Notes: a model not told the origin generated them from the sequence alone. A stretch of 64,000 nucleotides of DNA from Chryseobacterium indologenes (GCF_018362995.1 NZ_CP074372.1:992001-1056000), one strand, 5' to 3'. Positions 1-8,695 are shown, counted from the stretch's first letter. Translations and numbers: made by a program.

Positions 1-48
1 TCATAGAAATGTAAAGCCATGGGACGAATAATTTCTTTTTTTAATGAT

Positions 49-56
49 TATCTTTG
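49..56 (+). promoter_or_regulatory. -7 promoter box of the first MFS gene
   Basis: TATCTTTG matches the Bacteroidetes -7 consensus TAnnTTTG. No clear TTG lies 17-23 nt upstream. Transcription would start near position 63, upstream of both candidate start codons (84 and 132) of the MFS gene. Confidence 0.5.
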
Positions 57-131
57 ATCTCTTAAAAATCTGACGGATTCATTATGATCCGCTGTCAGAC
101 ACCTTTCAATTCAAATAAAAACTTATACGTA

Positions 132-1328
132 ATGCAGGAGAGTTCTTCCCACGGTATTTCCCGGACTGTTATCTGGCTTATGGCCGTTATTTCCGGACTG
201 GTAGTCGCTAACAATTATTATAATCAGCCTTTACTGGCACTTATTTCAGAAGAACTTCAGGTTTCTGAGAGTGCGGCAAGTAAAATTTCTGTGCTTACCC
301 AGATCGGTTATGCATTGGGACTGTTGCTGATTGTTCCGTTGGGTGATAAGTTTTTCCGTAAGAAACTGATTTTAATAGACCTGTTTCTCGTTTTTGGATC
401 TCTTTTATGGATGACTTTTGCCACTCAGCTGTGGATGCTGTATGCGGCCAGTTTACTGATTGGAGCTACATCGGTTATTCCGCAATTGTTTGTTCCTATT
501 GCAGCAGAACTTTCATCAGATAAAGAAAAATCGGCCAATATCGGATTGGTAATGTCCGGATTGTTGCTGGGAATTCTTCTTTCCCGTTTTGTAGGAGGAA
601 TAGTGGGTGAAGTCTGGGGCTGGAGAGCTATGTTTGGTATTGCGGCAGGATTGATGATCCTGGTATGGCTGGCAGTATATAAAATGCTTCCTGAGCTTTC
701 TCCTAATTTCAAAGGAACTTACAAAGAGCTGATGCGTTCTGTTGCCCATCTGGCAAGAACACAACCTGTTCTTCAGCTGGCATCTTTCCGCGGGGCAATG
801 GCATTTGGATCTATGTGTGCATTGTTTACAACTTTGGTTTTTCATATGGAGAAACCTCCCTTTAATGCCGGATCATCTGTTGTAGGAAGTTTTGGATTGG
901 CAGGAGCTGTAGGAGCTTTAGCCGCCGCAAAAGTAGGAAAGCTTCAAAAGTATCTGGATATTAACCGCATTATATTGTATTCTTTACTGATCGTTATTGG
1001 AAGCTGGGGTTTTATTTATTTTGCCGGAGAAACCTATTGGGGGCTGATTGTAGGCGTTATTCTTGTTGATCTTGGTGTACAGTCAAGCCATATTATGAAC
1101 CAAACCAATTATTTCCTGATCAAATCAAATGCAGTCAACAGGCTGAATACCGTTTATATGGTATCTTATTTCATCGGGGGATCACTGGGAACCTGGCTGG
1201 CTTCCGTTGCATGGCAAAAGGCTCAATGGACTGGGGTATGCTTTGTAGGAACGGTATTTGGGGTATTAGCCCTGATCGCTCATATTCTGTTTTCAAAAAG
1301 AGTAAATAGAGCAAACGCAGAGATGTAA
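132..1328 (+). CDS. MFS transporter (drug-efflux type)
   Basis: Inner-membrane major facilitator protein with about 12 hydrophobic segments, probably exporting a small toxic compound; the substrate cannot be read from sequence. The N-terminal half has the usual first helix (VVANNYYNQPLL) and a loop 2-3 motif with GDKFFRKK. I start it at the ATG at 132, giving 398 aa, normal for the family. An in-frame ATG at 84 adds 16 polar residues (MIRCQTPF...) that look unlike an MFS N-terminus, but it cannot be excluded because the promoter box lies upstream of both. The gene converges on an HxlR regulator, separated from it by a strong hairpin. Confidence 0.85.
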   Translation: MQESSSHGISRTVIWLMAVISGLVVANNYYNQPLLALISEELQVSESAASKISVLTQIGYALGLLLIVPLGDKFFRKKLILIDLFLVFGSLLWMTFATQLWMLYAASLLIGATSVIPQLFVPIAAELSSDKEKSANIGLVMSGLLLGILLSRFVGGIVGEVWGWRAMFGIAAGLMILVWLAVYKMLPELSPNFKGTYKELMRSVAHLARTQPVLQLASFRGAMAFGSMCALFTTLVFHMEKPPFNAGSSVVGSFGLAGAVGALAAAKVGKLQKYLDINRIILYSLLIVIGSWGFIYFAGETYWGLIVGVILVDLGVQSSHIMNQTNYFLIKSNAVNRLNTVYMVSYFIGGSLGTWLASVAWQKAQWTGVCFVGTVFGVLALIAHILFSKRVNRANAEM

Positions 1329-1351
1329 ATTTTTATATTTCGGATTCGCTT

Positions 1352-1390
1352 AAGGAGCGGGATTTTATCAAAGATAAAATCCCGCTCCTT
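1352..1390. terminator. Bidirectional hairpin terminator
   Basis: A perfect 18-bp inverted repeat (AAGGAGCGGGATTTTATC and its complement) with a 3-nt AAA loop lies between the convergent MFS and HxlR genes. The inner GATTTTATC/GATAAAATC arm resembles the hairpin core of the dispersed TCCAAC repeat family elsewhere in the window. Confidence 0.8.
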
Positions 1391-1431
1391 CTATTTTCAA
1401 GTTTATTCAGATTCAAAATCCGCAAAATCTC

Positions 1432-1809
1432 TTACGCTTCGGTTGTTTCCTGTGCCTGCATCATTTCTCTGTGTTTTCCTCCCCATTCATCAAGCTGTTT
1501 CCATATAGGAATCAGTTCTCTTGCAATATCAGTAAGCTCATAATCTACTCTTGGGGGAACTTCTGCATGAACAGTTCTTTTTACTAAGCTTTCTTTTTCC
1601 AACTCTCTCAGCTGCAGCGTAAGCATTCTTTCCGTGATTCCTGAAATAGAGTTTCTAAGTTCGCTGAAACGTAATTTTTCATCTTTTAACTTGTTTAAAA
1701 TAATCAGTTTCCACCGGCCTCCGATTTTGCATACAGCATAACTCAGATCACATCCCTGTATATATTGTCTGTTGATATTATTGGTCGAATTTTCTTTTAG
1801 CTTTCCCAT
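1432..1809 (-). CDS. HxlR-family transcriptional regulator
   Basis: A 125-aa winged-helix DNA-binding protein of the HxlR/MarR-like type. Visible family features are the N-terminal Cys (GCDLSYAVCKIGGRWKLIIL), the recognition region (LRFSELRNSISGITERMLTLQLRELE) and the wing ending in VDYELTD. HxlR proteins act as dimers and often sense electrophiles or redox stress through the N-terminal cysteine. It is divergent from the hydrolase-MFS-DsbA genes starting at 1969, so these are likely targets. An 18-bp palindrome directly upstream of its start codon could be its own operator. Confidence 0.9.
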   Translation of the reverse strand: MGKLKENSTNNINRQYIQGCDLSYAVCKIGGRWKLIILNKLKDEKLRFSELRNSISGITERMLTLQLRELEKESLVKRTVHAEVPPRVDYELTDIARELIPIWKQLDEWGGKHREMMQAQETTEA

Positions 1810-1810
1810 T

Positions 1811-1828
1811 ACTTACAAATTTGTTAGT
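1811..1828. promoter_or_regulatory. Palindromic candidate HxlR operator
   Basis: ACTTACAAATTTGTTAGT is a palindrome with only one mismatched base pair (16 of 18 positions), two bases from the start codon of the minus-strand HxlR gene. It falls in the predicted 5' leader, downstream of the minus-strand -7 box TACATTTG at 1854-1861. This geometry suits autorepression. Confidence 0.5.
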
Positions 1829-1853
1829 ACCATACATTTAGCTGCATACAATG

Positions 1854-1861
1854 CAAATGTA
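1854..1861 (-). promoter_or_regulatory. -7 promoter box of the HxlR gene
   Basis: On the minus strand this reads TACATTTG, a full match to TAnnTTTG. It would start transcription near 1847, about 38 nt before the HxlR start codon. No clear -33 TTG is visible. Confidence 0.45.
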
Positions 1862-1968
1862 AGGTTTGAGATTTAATTTTACACACAGAAAGCAGAAAAT
1901 ATGCGGCAGTAAGGAACAATAGCGCTCACGTTCCCTGCAAAATAATAGTAACTTAAATCAAAATAATA

Positions 1969-2907
1969 ATGCAATTAACACCTAAAATAACACAGATTTT
2001 AAATCATTTAGAAAAAATACAACCTTTCAATCCGCAGAGTTCCTTAGACGGAGCCCGTAAGTATCTTGAAACAATGTCCTTTCAGCTTAGCGGTAAAAAA
2101 GAATCCGTTGCAATGATTGAAGAGTTGGAGATTGTACAGGAAAATCATCAGATTTCTGTTCGGATTTATCGTCCTAACGGAAAGGATATTCAGAATTCAT
2201 CGGCTATTATTTATATTCATGGAGGCTGGTTCATCGCTGGAGGATATGAAACCCATGATGCTGTAGTCCGTAAACTGGCTAATAAAACCGGATCTGTGGT
2301 TATTTTCGTAGATTACCGTCTTGCTCCGGAACATCCTTTTCCCGCAGGCTTAAACGATTCTCTTGACAGTATAAAATGGGTTATAGAAAATGCAGAATCT
2401 TTAGGAATTGATCCTGATAAAATAGGAATTATAGGAGATAGCGCTGGCGCAGCATTGGCTACGGCTGTTTCTACTGAAATAGGAAAGCATCTTAAGTTTC
2501 AGGTATTAATTTATCCTGCAGTCGATAATCAGCTCAATTCAAAGTCGTGGGAAACTTATGAAAACGGGCCGGTTCTTAATAAGCAGGGCGGGATTGAAGC
2601 ATGGGATTGGTATCTTCCCAAAGAAGAAAAAGATAATCCTTTGGCAATTCCTGTCTTAATAAAAGATTTTAAAGAAACTCCACCCACTTTGGTGATTCTT
2701 GCAGAGCATGACCCTTTGCTTGATGATGGGAAACAGCTTTCTGAAAATATGAAAAATGCAGGCGTTACACTTACAACAAGTCTTTACAAAGATATGGTCC
2801 ACGGATTTATGCATATGGGAGAAATTCTGGAAGAAGTACAGTCTGCAATAGGTGAAATGGCTGTTTTTGCTCACCGAAATTTAAATTCTGTAGAAGAAAA
2901 AGTATAA
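1969..2907 (+). CDS. Alpha/beta hydrolase, hormone-sensitive-lipase-like family
   Basis: A 312-aa cytoplasmic esterase or lipase of the HSL (family IV) type. The oxyanion-hole motif HGGWF and the nucleophile elbow GDSAGA (Ser158) are present; the C-terminal half has a plausible acid (EHDPLL) and histidine (MVHGFMHM). These enzymes hydrolyse short-chain esters; the substrate is unknown. Its last base is the first base of the next ATG (ATGA-type junction), so it is co-transcribed with the MFS gene at 2907. Divergence from HxlR suggests control by that regulator. Confidence 0.9.
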   Translation: MQLTPKITQILNHLEKIQPFNPQSSLDGARKYLETMSFQLSGKKESVAMIEELEIVQENHQISVRIYRPNGKDIQNSSAIIYIHGGWFIAGGYETHDAVVRKLANKTGSVVIFVDYRLAPEHPFPAGLNDSLDSIKWVIENAESLGIDPDKIGIIGDSAGAALATAVSTEIGKHLKFQVLIYPAVDNQLNSKSWETYENGPVLNKQGGIEAWDWYLPKEEKDNPLAIPVLIKDFKETPPTLVILAEHDPLLDDGKQLSENMKNAGVTLTTSLYKDMVHGFMHMGEILEEVQSAIGEMAVFAHRNLNSVEEKV

Positions 2908-4073
2908 TGAAAAAATACGCATATATTGGATGTCTGGGATTTATAGCCGTTATTACAACAGAATTTGGCGTTATCGGAATTCTCCCGCAGGTTGCAGAAC
3001 ATTACAAAATAAGTATAGACAAGGCAGGGTATCTTTTGAGTGCTTTTGCATTGATTATTGCTCTTACAGGCCCTTTTATGACCTTATTTACATCAGGATT
3101 TGATCGTAAAAAAATAATGCTTGCAGCCATTTTCATGTTTCTGATTACAGGTTTTGTATCTTCATTTTCACCTCCTTTCTGGCTGTTGATGCTGGTTAGG
3201 ATTTTACCGGCATTTTTACAGCCTGTGTATATTGCAACAGCTTTATCTGTGGCAGTTTCCCAGGCAGATGACCGGAAAAAAAATGAGCTGATGGGAATTG
3301 TATTTAATGGAGTAGCCATTGCTATGGTTACAACGGTTCCTTTTGCCACATGGATTGCGGGACTTTGGTCGTGGGAATATTCATTTATGATACAGACTGC
3401 AGTAAGTCTGATTGCTTTAGCGGTCATTTACTTCCTTCTTCCTCCAATGCCTGTGAAAGAAAAAAAAACCTATGGAAACCAGGTAAGAATCCTGAAGCAG
3501 CCTCCATTTATTCTGAGTACTCTGACTAACTTTTTCATGATTACTGCGTGGTTTTCTACTTACAGCTACTTTGCTGATTATCTGAATAAAGCCAAAGGAA
3601 TGGATACATCAATGGTAAGCTATATGCTGCTGTTGTTTGGACTTATAGGAGTTGCAGCCAATGGAGTTGCCGGAAAAATGCTTAACAAAAATATTGCGGG
3701 TACTACGGCGATTTTTCTTTCCGGAACCATTTTAATACCTGTACTTTTATATTTTTCTGATGGAAATTTATTCGCAACAATTCTGGTAATCGGAGTCTGG
3801 GGATTTCTGTATTCACCAAGTTTTCTGAATGCATCAGCTTATATGATTTCTTCCGCACCGGATTCACTGGAGTTTGCCAACAGCCTGGCTACATCTTTTG
3901 GAAATCTGGGAGTAACGCTGGGAACTACGATAGGAGGATGGATCATTGTGACAAAAGGAGTAGCGTATATTCCCTGGATAGGTGTTGTTTTCGGGATTCT
4001 TGCATTTCTGATGATGATCTTAAAAAGCAGAGTTGAAAAACGAAGCCAAGTTGTTTCCATTTGTCAGAATTAA
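2907..4073 (+). CDS. MFS transporter, AraJ/sugar-efflux-like
   Basis: A 388-aa inner-membrane transporter with about 12 hydrophobic helices. The N-terminus (TTEFGVIGILPQVAEHYKIS) and the loop SGFDRKKIM are typical of the DHA1 drug:proton antiporters related to AraJ and YdhP. It overlaps the hydrolase gene by one base, so the two are translationally coupled. Together with the DsbA-family gene downstream this looks like a small stress or detoxification cassette under the HxlR regulator. Substrate unknown. Confidence 0.88.
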   Translation: MKKYAYIGCLGFIAVITTEFGVIGILPQVAEHYKISIDKAGYLLSAFALIIALTGPFMTLFTSGFDRKKIMLAAIFMFLITGFVSSFSPPFWLLMLVRILPAFLQPVYIATALSVAVSQADDRKKNELMGIVFNGVAIAMVTTVPFATWIAGLWSWEYSFMIQTAVSLIALAVIYFLLPPMPVKEKKTYGNQVRILKQPPFILSTLTNFFMITAWFSTYSYFADYLNKAKGMDTSMVSYMLLLFGLIGVAANGVAGKMLNKNIAGTTAIFLSGTILIPVLLYFSDGNLFATILVIGVWGFLYSPSFLNASAYMISSAPDSLEFANSLATSFGNLGVTLGTTIGGWIIVTKGVAYIPWIGVVFGILAFLMMILKSRVEKRSQVVSICQN

Positions 4074-4086
4074 ACTGTAACAATTT

Positions 4087-4117
4087 TTGTTACATTGGAT
4101 AAATTGTAGTAACTTTG
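4087..4117 (+). promoter_or_regulatory. Promoter of the FrnE-like gene
   Basis: TTG at 4087-4089 and TAACTTTG at 4110-4117 are separated by 20 nt, matching the Bacteroidetes -33/-7 arrangement. The predicted start near 4124 leaves a leader of about 24 nt, so this gene can be transcribed independently of the MFS gene before it. Confidence 0.6.
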
Positions 4118-4147
4118 TACTATTAATTTGATTTAAAATTAAATACA

Positions 4148-4849
4148 ATGAAAATAGAAATCTGGTCGGACGTGATGTGTCCGTTTTGCTATATTGGAAA
4201 AAATAATTTTGAACAGGCTTTAAGCAAACTGCCCTTCAAAGATGAAGTAGAAGTGGAGTGGAAGAGTTTTCAGCTGGATCCAACTTTAGATCCCAATAAA
4301 ACTCAGGATACCATTCAGTATTTCAGAGAAAAGAAAGGAGTCGGCGAAGCTCAGGCTACTCAAATGCTTGGACAGGTAACTCAAATGGGAAAAGGAGCAG
4401 GAATTGATTTTAATTTTGGAAAAACTCTGATCACCAATACTTTTAGTGCTCATAAATTACTTCATTTGGCTAAAAAGTACAATAAATCCAATGAAATGGA
4501 AGAAGCATTATTTATCGCTCATTTTATTGACGGTAAAAATGTAGGAGATACAGAAGTTTTGGCAGCTCTTGCTGAAAGCTTAGGGATTGACAAAGAAGAT
4601 GCAATGCAGGCCGTTACTACTGATCAACTGGATTATGAAGTTAACCAGGATATTCTTGAAGCAAGAAATAATGGCGTTTCCGGAGTTCCATTCTTCGTCC
4701 TGAACGGTAAATATGCTGTTTCCGGAGCTCAGCCTGTAGAGACTTTTGAAAATGCACTTCAGCAGACTTATAAAGAAACTGTAAGTCCGTTTAAGGATCT
4801 TTCCGGTGGCAGCGGAGCTTCCTGTGATACTGACGGATGTAGTATTTAA
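4148..4849 (+). CDS. DsbA-family oxidoreductase, FrnE-like
   Basis: A 233-aa thioredoxin-fold protein. The N-terminal sequence MKIEIWSDVMCPFCYIGK carries the CPFC redox pair (Cys11, Cys14), followed by the inserted helical domain and the cis-Pro strand (GVSGVPFFVLNGKY). There is no signal peptide, so it acts in the cytoplasm, as FrnE-type disulfide isomerases and 2-hydroxychromene-2-carboxylate-isomerase relatives do. The tail ends with an extra cysteine pair (ASCDTDGCSI), which may form a resolving or metal-binding site. A strong hairpin terminator follows. Confidence 0.92.
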   Translation: MKIEIWSDVMCPFCYIGKNNFEQALSKLPFKDEVEVEWKSFQLDPTLDPNKTQDTIQYFREKKGVGEAQATQMLGQVTQMGKGAGIDFNFGKTLITNTFSAHKLLHLAKKYNKSNEMEEALFIAHFIDGKNVGDTEVLAALAESLGIDKEDAMQAVTTDQLDYEVNQDILEARNNGVSGVPFFVLNGKYAVSGAQPVETFENALQQTYKETVSPFKDLSGGSGASCDTDGCSI

Positions 4850-4855
4850 GATAAT

Positions 4856-4890
4856 AAAACCCCAAAACAATTGATTTATTTTGGGGTTTT
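4856..4890 (+). terminator. Rho-independent terminator after the FrnE-like gene
   Basis: AAAACCCCAAAA pairs with TTTTGGGGTTTT (12-bp stem, 11-nt loop) just after the stop codon at 4849. Confidence 0.8.
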
Positions 4891-4917
4891 AATTTAATAT
4901 ATTAAAAAAACCTGTTG

Positions 4918-4925
4918 TATCTTTG
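4918..4925 (+). promoter_or_regulatory. -7 box that decides the nucleosidase start
   Basis: TATCTTTG at 4918-4925 predicts transcription from about 4932. The in-frame ATG at 4928 would lie outside the transcript, so the ATG at 4964 is the better start of the next gene. Confidence 0.5.
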
Positions 4926-4963
4926 TCATGCAGTACCAACAGCTGTATAAATCTGATTTCTCA

Positions 4964-5545
4964 ATGATAAAAATTAACAACGAAACGCACTATTCAATTG
5001 ACGATACCCTTTTTGTTTTTGCATTAGATTCCGAAGCAGGAACTGTTTTTGATGATAAAAATAAATTAATTACAGGGATCGGAAAGGTAAATGCAGCGAT
5101 AGAATTAACCAAAGAAATTCACGCAAGAAAACCTAAACTGATTGTGAACTTAGGTTCTGCAGGAAGTAAGGCATTTCACAAAGGAGAAGTGGTATGCTGT
5201 ACAAAGTTCATCCAGAGAGATATGGACGTAAGAGGGCTTGGATTTAAACTCTATGAAACACCATTATCCGGAGTACCTCCGGTATTGGAATACGGCCTTA
5301 AGATGGATGTCTTGAAAGAAGGAATCTGTGGCAGCGGTGACAGTTTTGAAATGAATCACTCTGAGACAGATTATAATATTGTAGATATGGAAGCTTATCC
5401 ACTGGCATTGATTGCTCAAAAGGAAAATATTCAGTTTTTATGTCTGAAATATATTTCTGATGATGCAGGAAGTGACGCAGCAGACGATTGGAGCGTACAG
5501 GTACATCTGGCTTCCGAAGCCTTTAAAAAAATACTGTTTTCATAA
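4964..5545 (+). CDS. MTA/SAH nucleosidase-like phosphorylase family protein
   Basis: A purine nucleoside phosphorylase-fold protein, most likely a 5'-methylthioadenosine/S-adenosylhomocysteine nucleosidase relative. Seen are the N-terminal strand with the acidic residue (FALDSEAGTVF), the TGIGKVNAA motif, the NLGSAGS ribose-binding loop and the catalytic-site segment VDMEAYPLA followed by KYISDDAGSDAADDW. It is short (about 194 aa from 4964), so specificity is uncertain; it may be a salvage nucleosidase. I reject the upstream ATG at 4928 because the promoter -7 box sits three bases before it. A hairpin terminator follows the stop. Confidence 0.8.
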   Translation: MIKINNETHYSIDDTLFVFALDSEAGTVFDDKNKLITGIGKVNAAIELTKEIHARKPKLIVNLGSAGSKAFHKGEVVCCTKFIQRDMDVRGLGFKLYETPLSGVPPVLEYGLKMDVLKEGICGSGDSFEMNHSETDYNIVDMEAYPLALIAQKENIQFLCLKYISDDAGSDAADDWSVQVHLASEAFKKILFS

Positions 5546-5552
5546 ACAATAT

Positions 5553-5582
5553 AATCCTGAACAAAGTTTCAGGATTTTGTTT
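5553..5582 (+). terminator. Terminator after the nucleosidase gene
   Basis: AATCCTGA pairs with TCAGGATT across an 8-nt loop, followed by TTGTTTT. It separates the nucleosidase from the AraC-family gene. Confidence 0.65.
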
Positions 5583-5617
5583 TCTATTTGTATTTTTACT
5601 TTCAACTCATCACTCAT

Positions 5618-6412
5618 ATGAAAGTTACTTTTTATAAGCCGATGCATTCTGTTTTGAAAGATTATATTGAAGGATATTATTTTATAGAAAAAGATGATCA
5701 TCAGAAACCTGTAAAATATCTTACATTTCCGGACAATTACTTCATTGTATCAGCATGTCAGGATGTTGCTGTTACACAGGATAAAGGATGGGTAGAAATT
5801 ACCAGATCTTCTTCTGAAAATATTGTGGTTGATTTTGTATTCAGATGTTCTGTTCCTACTGAAATTTTTTATCGGCAATCGGTTAATGAAGTTACCGTTT
5901 ACTTTAAACCATTGGGTATTTATCATTTTTTTAATGCTGATAAAAGCGAAGATCTGGAACAGGAAATCCTTCTTTCAGACTTTACAGACATTATGGGCAC
6001 TGTTTTAAAAGAGTCTGACAGGAAAATACAAATTGAAATACTGGAAAACTATTGTCTTTCCAAATTCCGGAAGAGGGACTTACACCTGGCCTATACAATA
6101 TTGAATGATTTTGAAACAGAATTGAGTATCGAAGAAATTGCTGCAAAAAATAAAATCACGAGACAGTATGTCAACAAAATATCTCAGCGGTATCTGGCTA
6201 AACCGGCCTCAGAATTCAGAAAAATACAGCGATTTCGTAATGTCTTGATTTCAAATAAAAAATCCAGAAATCTTACAGAACTTTCCTATGAACATCTGTT
6301 TTATGACCAGTCCCATCTCATTAAAGATTTTAAAGAGCTCACCAGGATAAGCCCCGGGAAATTCTTTGAGAATGTAGATACTGATCAGAATAATGTCTGG
6401 TTATTTATCTGA
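5618..6412 (+). CDS. AraC-family transcriptional regulator
   Basis: A 264-aa regulator with a DUF6597-like N-terminal sensing domain (about residues 1-140) and a C-terminal AraC helix-turn-helix region. In the latter, the first HTH (LSIEEIAAKNKITRQYVNKISQRYLAKPASEFRKIQRFRN) and the second (YDQSHLIKDFKELTRISPGKFF) are both visible. The ATG at 5618 is chosen; an upstream in-frame TTG at 5588 adds ten residues without family support. No obvious partner gene is next to it; the nearest downstream gene is an S41 peptidase with its own promoter box. Confidence 0.85.
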   Translation: MKVTFYKPMHSVLKDYIEGYYFIEKDDHQKPVKYLTFPDNYFIVSACQDVAVTQDKGWVEITRSSSENIVVDFVFRCSVPTEIFYRQSVNEVTVYFKPLGIYHFFNADKSEDLEQEILLSDFTDIMGTVLKESDRKIQIEILENYCLSKFRKRDLHLAYTILNDFETELSIEEIAAKNKITRQYVNKISQRYLAKPASEFRKIQRFRNVLISNKKSRNLTELSYEHLFYDQSHLIKDFKELTRISPGKFFENVDTDQNNVWLFI

Positions 6413-6449
6413 GTTTCCATTTTTACAATTCATACAGAACTCATTAAAA

Positions 6450-6457
6450 TACATTTG
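6450..6457 (+). promoter_or_regulatory. -7 box of the S41 peptidase gene
   Basis: TACATTTG matches TAnnTTTG. The predicted start is near 6464, about 18 nt before the ATG. Confidence 0.5.
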
Positions 6458-6481
6458 TTGAAATATTAAATCCTTATTTCA

Positions 6482-7492
6482 ATGAAAAAATTATATGTTG
6501 GGATTTCCCTTTTCACTTTCTTATATTCGAGTGCCCAGAAAAATGATATTTCAGTAGTGCTTGCTGATATTACAGAAAAAGTAAAAAGTCATTATATTGA
6601 TAAAGAAACTTATAAAAAAGTGGACTCTTTATTTCAAAGTGACTTAAAAAAAGGAACTTTGAAAGACCTCAATAAAAAAGATTTTGCGGATCTTCTTACT
6701 CAAAAGTTAAGAACAACTATTAAAGACGAACATTTTTTTGTTAAATATCTCGAAAACTACACGCCTGAAAAACAGATGAGTGAAAAAGAGAAAGAGAAAT
6801 TGAACAATGAACACAATAGTCTTGAAAATTTCGGGTTTGAAACAGTTCAGCGACTTCCGGGAAATATTGGGTATATCAATTATAAAGGTTTTGCCTCTCC
6901 TGAAGCCAGTGAAAAAACTTTAGCTGCCACCATGGACTTTGTTGCCAATACCCATTCTCTGATTATTGATCTCAGAGAAAACGGAGGTGGAGAAAACGGG
7001 ATGCTTCTTTTATTTTTAAGCTATTTTTTTGATCAAAAAAAAGATCTTTATACCACGTATTTCAGACATAATCAGAAAACGGTTGTAGACAGTACCCAAC
7101 CCAAAGTTTCCGGACAGAAATATCTTCATAAAAAGATCTATATTCTTACCAGCAAAAATACTTTTTCGGCCGGAGAAGCTGTAGCCTATTTTTTACAGCA
7201 ATATAAGCTTGCTGAAGTAATTGGTGAAAAAACAGGGGGTGCTGCCAATCCTGTGGATCATTTTATGGTTCAAAATCAATATTTACTGCTTGTTCCGGCA
7301 GGAAAAATAACAGCTTTAAACACGCAAAAGAACTGGGAACATATAGGAGTGATCCCCGATCAGGAAGTGAAAAGCGAAGATGCTTTAAAGATGGCTCACA
7401 TCAAAATTTTAAAAAATATAATAGCTTCAGAAACAAAAACAGAACTAACCTTACCTGAAATAAAAAATCTTATTTATAAATTAGAACAATAA
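6482..7492 (+). CDS. S41 family (tail-specific/IRBP-like) peptidase
   Basis: A 336-aa exported serine peptidase. Residues 1-18 form a signal peptide ending in SSAQ. An N-terminal helical domain (about 20-110) resembles that of IRBP/C-terminal-processing peptidases. The S41 core follows: GNIGYINYKGF, LIIDLRENGGGENG (oxyanion loop), SKNTFSAGEA with the predicted nucleophile Ser229, and IGEKTGGAANP. No PDZ domain is recognisable between them. The product probably acts in the periplasm or at the surface on unknown peptides. The GNAT gene follows after 9 nt and is likely co-transcribed. Confidence 0.88.
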   Translation: MKKLYVGISLFTFLYSSAQKNDISVVLADITEKVKSHYIDKETYKKVDSLFQSDLKKGTLKDLNKKDFADLLTQKLRTTIKDEHFFVKYLENYTPEKQMSEKEKEKLNNEHNSLENFGFETVQRLPGNIGYINYKGFASPEASEKTLAATMDFVANTHSLIIDLRENGGGENGMLLLFLSYFFDQKKDLYTTYFRHNQKTVVDSTQPKVSGQKYLHKKIYILTSKNTFSAGEAVAYFLQQYKLAEVIGEKTGGAANPVDHFMVQNQYLLLVPAGKITALNTQKNWEHIGVIPDQEVKSEDALKMAHIKILKNIIASETKTELTLPEIKNLIYKLEQ

Positions 7493-7501
7493 ATACCTGT
7501 T

Positions 7502-7999
7502 ATGTCATCAATTATTATCAATACATCCAGCGAAAAAGACCTTGAAACACTTCAGAATATTGGTATACAAACCTTCACTGAAACGTTTGCAGAAGATAAT
7601 ACTGAAGAGGCTATGAAAAAGTATCTGGAAGAAAGCTTTAATACTGAAAAGATAAAAGCAGAGCTGAATAATCCTGATTCATTTTTCTATATTGCCTGGG
7701 AAGAAGACAATCCGGTTGGTTACCTGAAAGTTAATTCCGGAAAAGCGCAGACAGAGCTTCAGGATGAAACCAGTCTGGAAATTGAAAGAATCTATGTAAA
7801 GAAAAGCCATCACGGTAAAAAAGTAGGTCAGCTTCTTTATAACCAGGCTTTGGAAACGGCTAAGCAGCTTGGTAAATCATACTTATGGCTTGGGGTTTGG
7901 GAAGAAAATCTGAGAGCTTTACAATTTTACAGAAAGAATGGATTCGTTGAGTTTGATAAGCATATTTTCAGGCTCGGGAAGAAGAACAGACAGATCTGA
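7502..7999 (+). CDS. GNAT family N-acetyltransferase
   Basis: A 165-aa acetyl-CoA-dependent acyltransferase. The core shows the strand VGYLKVNSG, the acetyl-CoA-binding segment IERIYVKKSHHGKKVGQLLYNQAL (Q/RxxGxx-type loop) and the final LGVWEENLRALQFYRKNGF typical of diamine/spermidine-type or RimI-like GNATs. The substrate cannot be named. It lies 9 nt after the S41 peptidase gene, so probably in the same transcript. Confidence 0.88.
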   Translation: MSSIIINTSSEKDLETLQNIGIQTFTETFAEDNTEEAMKKYLEESFNTEKIKAELNNPDSFFYIAWEEDNPVGYLKVNSGKAQTELQDETSLEIERIYVKKSHHGKKVGQLLYNQALETAKQLGKSYLWLGVWEENLRALQFYRKNGFVEFDKHIFRLGKKNRQI

Positions 8000-8049
8000 T
8001 GATGAAAAAAGTATTGGATTAATTTTCTTCAAAATAGAAAGATTGTATT

Positions 8050-8086
8050 TAACCACTGATTACACAGATTTTCACAGATGATTATA
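8050..8086. repeat. Dispersed ACCACTGATTACACAGAT-type intergenic repeat
   Basis: The segment holds ACCACTGATTACACAGA and TTTTCACAGATGATT, an imperfect internal direct repeat of CACAGAT. From general knowledge of Bacteroidetes genomes this wording recurs in intergenic regions; only one copy is seen here. Confidence 0.4.
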
Positions 8087-8119
8087 TAATACAATTCTTT
8101 ATACCTTCTAAATACCAAA

Positions 8120-8695
8120 ATGAACCATTCAGAATTTATAAAACATATTAATCACTATTATCCTTTATCTGAGGAAACGCTTAAAGATTTATTAGATATC
8201 TGTACAGAAGAATATTACCACAAAAATGATCTTCTGCTGGAATCCGGATCAATGGCGAGATATTATTACTTTCTCAAGTCCGGATTGATAGGGTATTATA
8301 CAATAGATGAACAAGGGGATAATATTTACAAAATCTTTTTTGAGGAAAACAGTTTTGTAGCTTCTACGTCCGCCATTATTAAAAATGAACCCAGTGATTT
8401 CACAATTATTGCACTGGAAGACTGCACAGTGATACAATATCCCGCAAAAGCTTACCGTGAGCTGCTGGAAAAGCACCATGATCTGGCACTTTTTCATATG
8501 CATTATCTGGAGAAAAACTGGGTGGTAAAAAAAGAGCCTCTCGAAGTCTCGCTAAAGTACGAAACAGCAAAAAAACGTTATTTACAATTGATTGAAAATA
8601 AGTCCCTTTACAACAGATTAAAACAGCATCATATCGCTTCTTATCTGGGAATCACACCTACACAGCTAAGCCGGATCAAGAAGGAGCTTCACTGA
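8120..8695 (+). CDS. Crp/Fnr-family transcriptional regulator
   Basis: A 191-aa regulator: cyclic-nucleotide-binding-like cupin (about residues 15-125) with a C-terminal HTH. The last helix reads ITPTQLSRIKKEL; it keeps the Ser-Arg pair but lacks the Glu of the Fnr recognition helix, so its site should differ from TTGAT-N4-ATCAA. No Fe-S cysteine cluster is present. It stands alone between two intergenic stretches, so targets are unknown. Confidence 0.88.
   Translation: MNHSEFIKHINHYYPLSEETLKDLLDICTEEYYHKNDLLLESGSMARYYYFLKSGLIGYYTIDEQGDNIYKIFFEENSFVASTSAIIKNEPSDFTIIALEDCTVIQYPAKAYRELLEKHHDLALFHMHYLEKNWVVKKEPLEVSLKYETAKKRYLQLIENKSLYNRLKQHHIASYLGITPTQLSRIKKELH

Noticed and set aside
4928..4963. 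ATG at 4928 as start of the nucleosidase
   Set aside because: The -7 box at 4918-4925 would put the transcript start beyond it; the ATG at 4964 is preferred.
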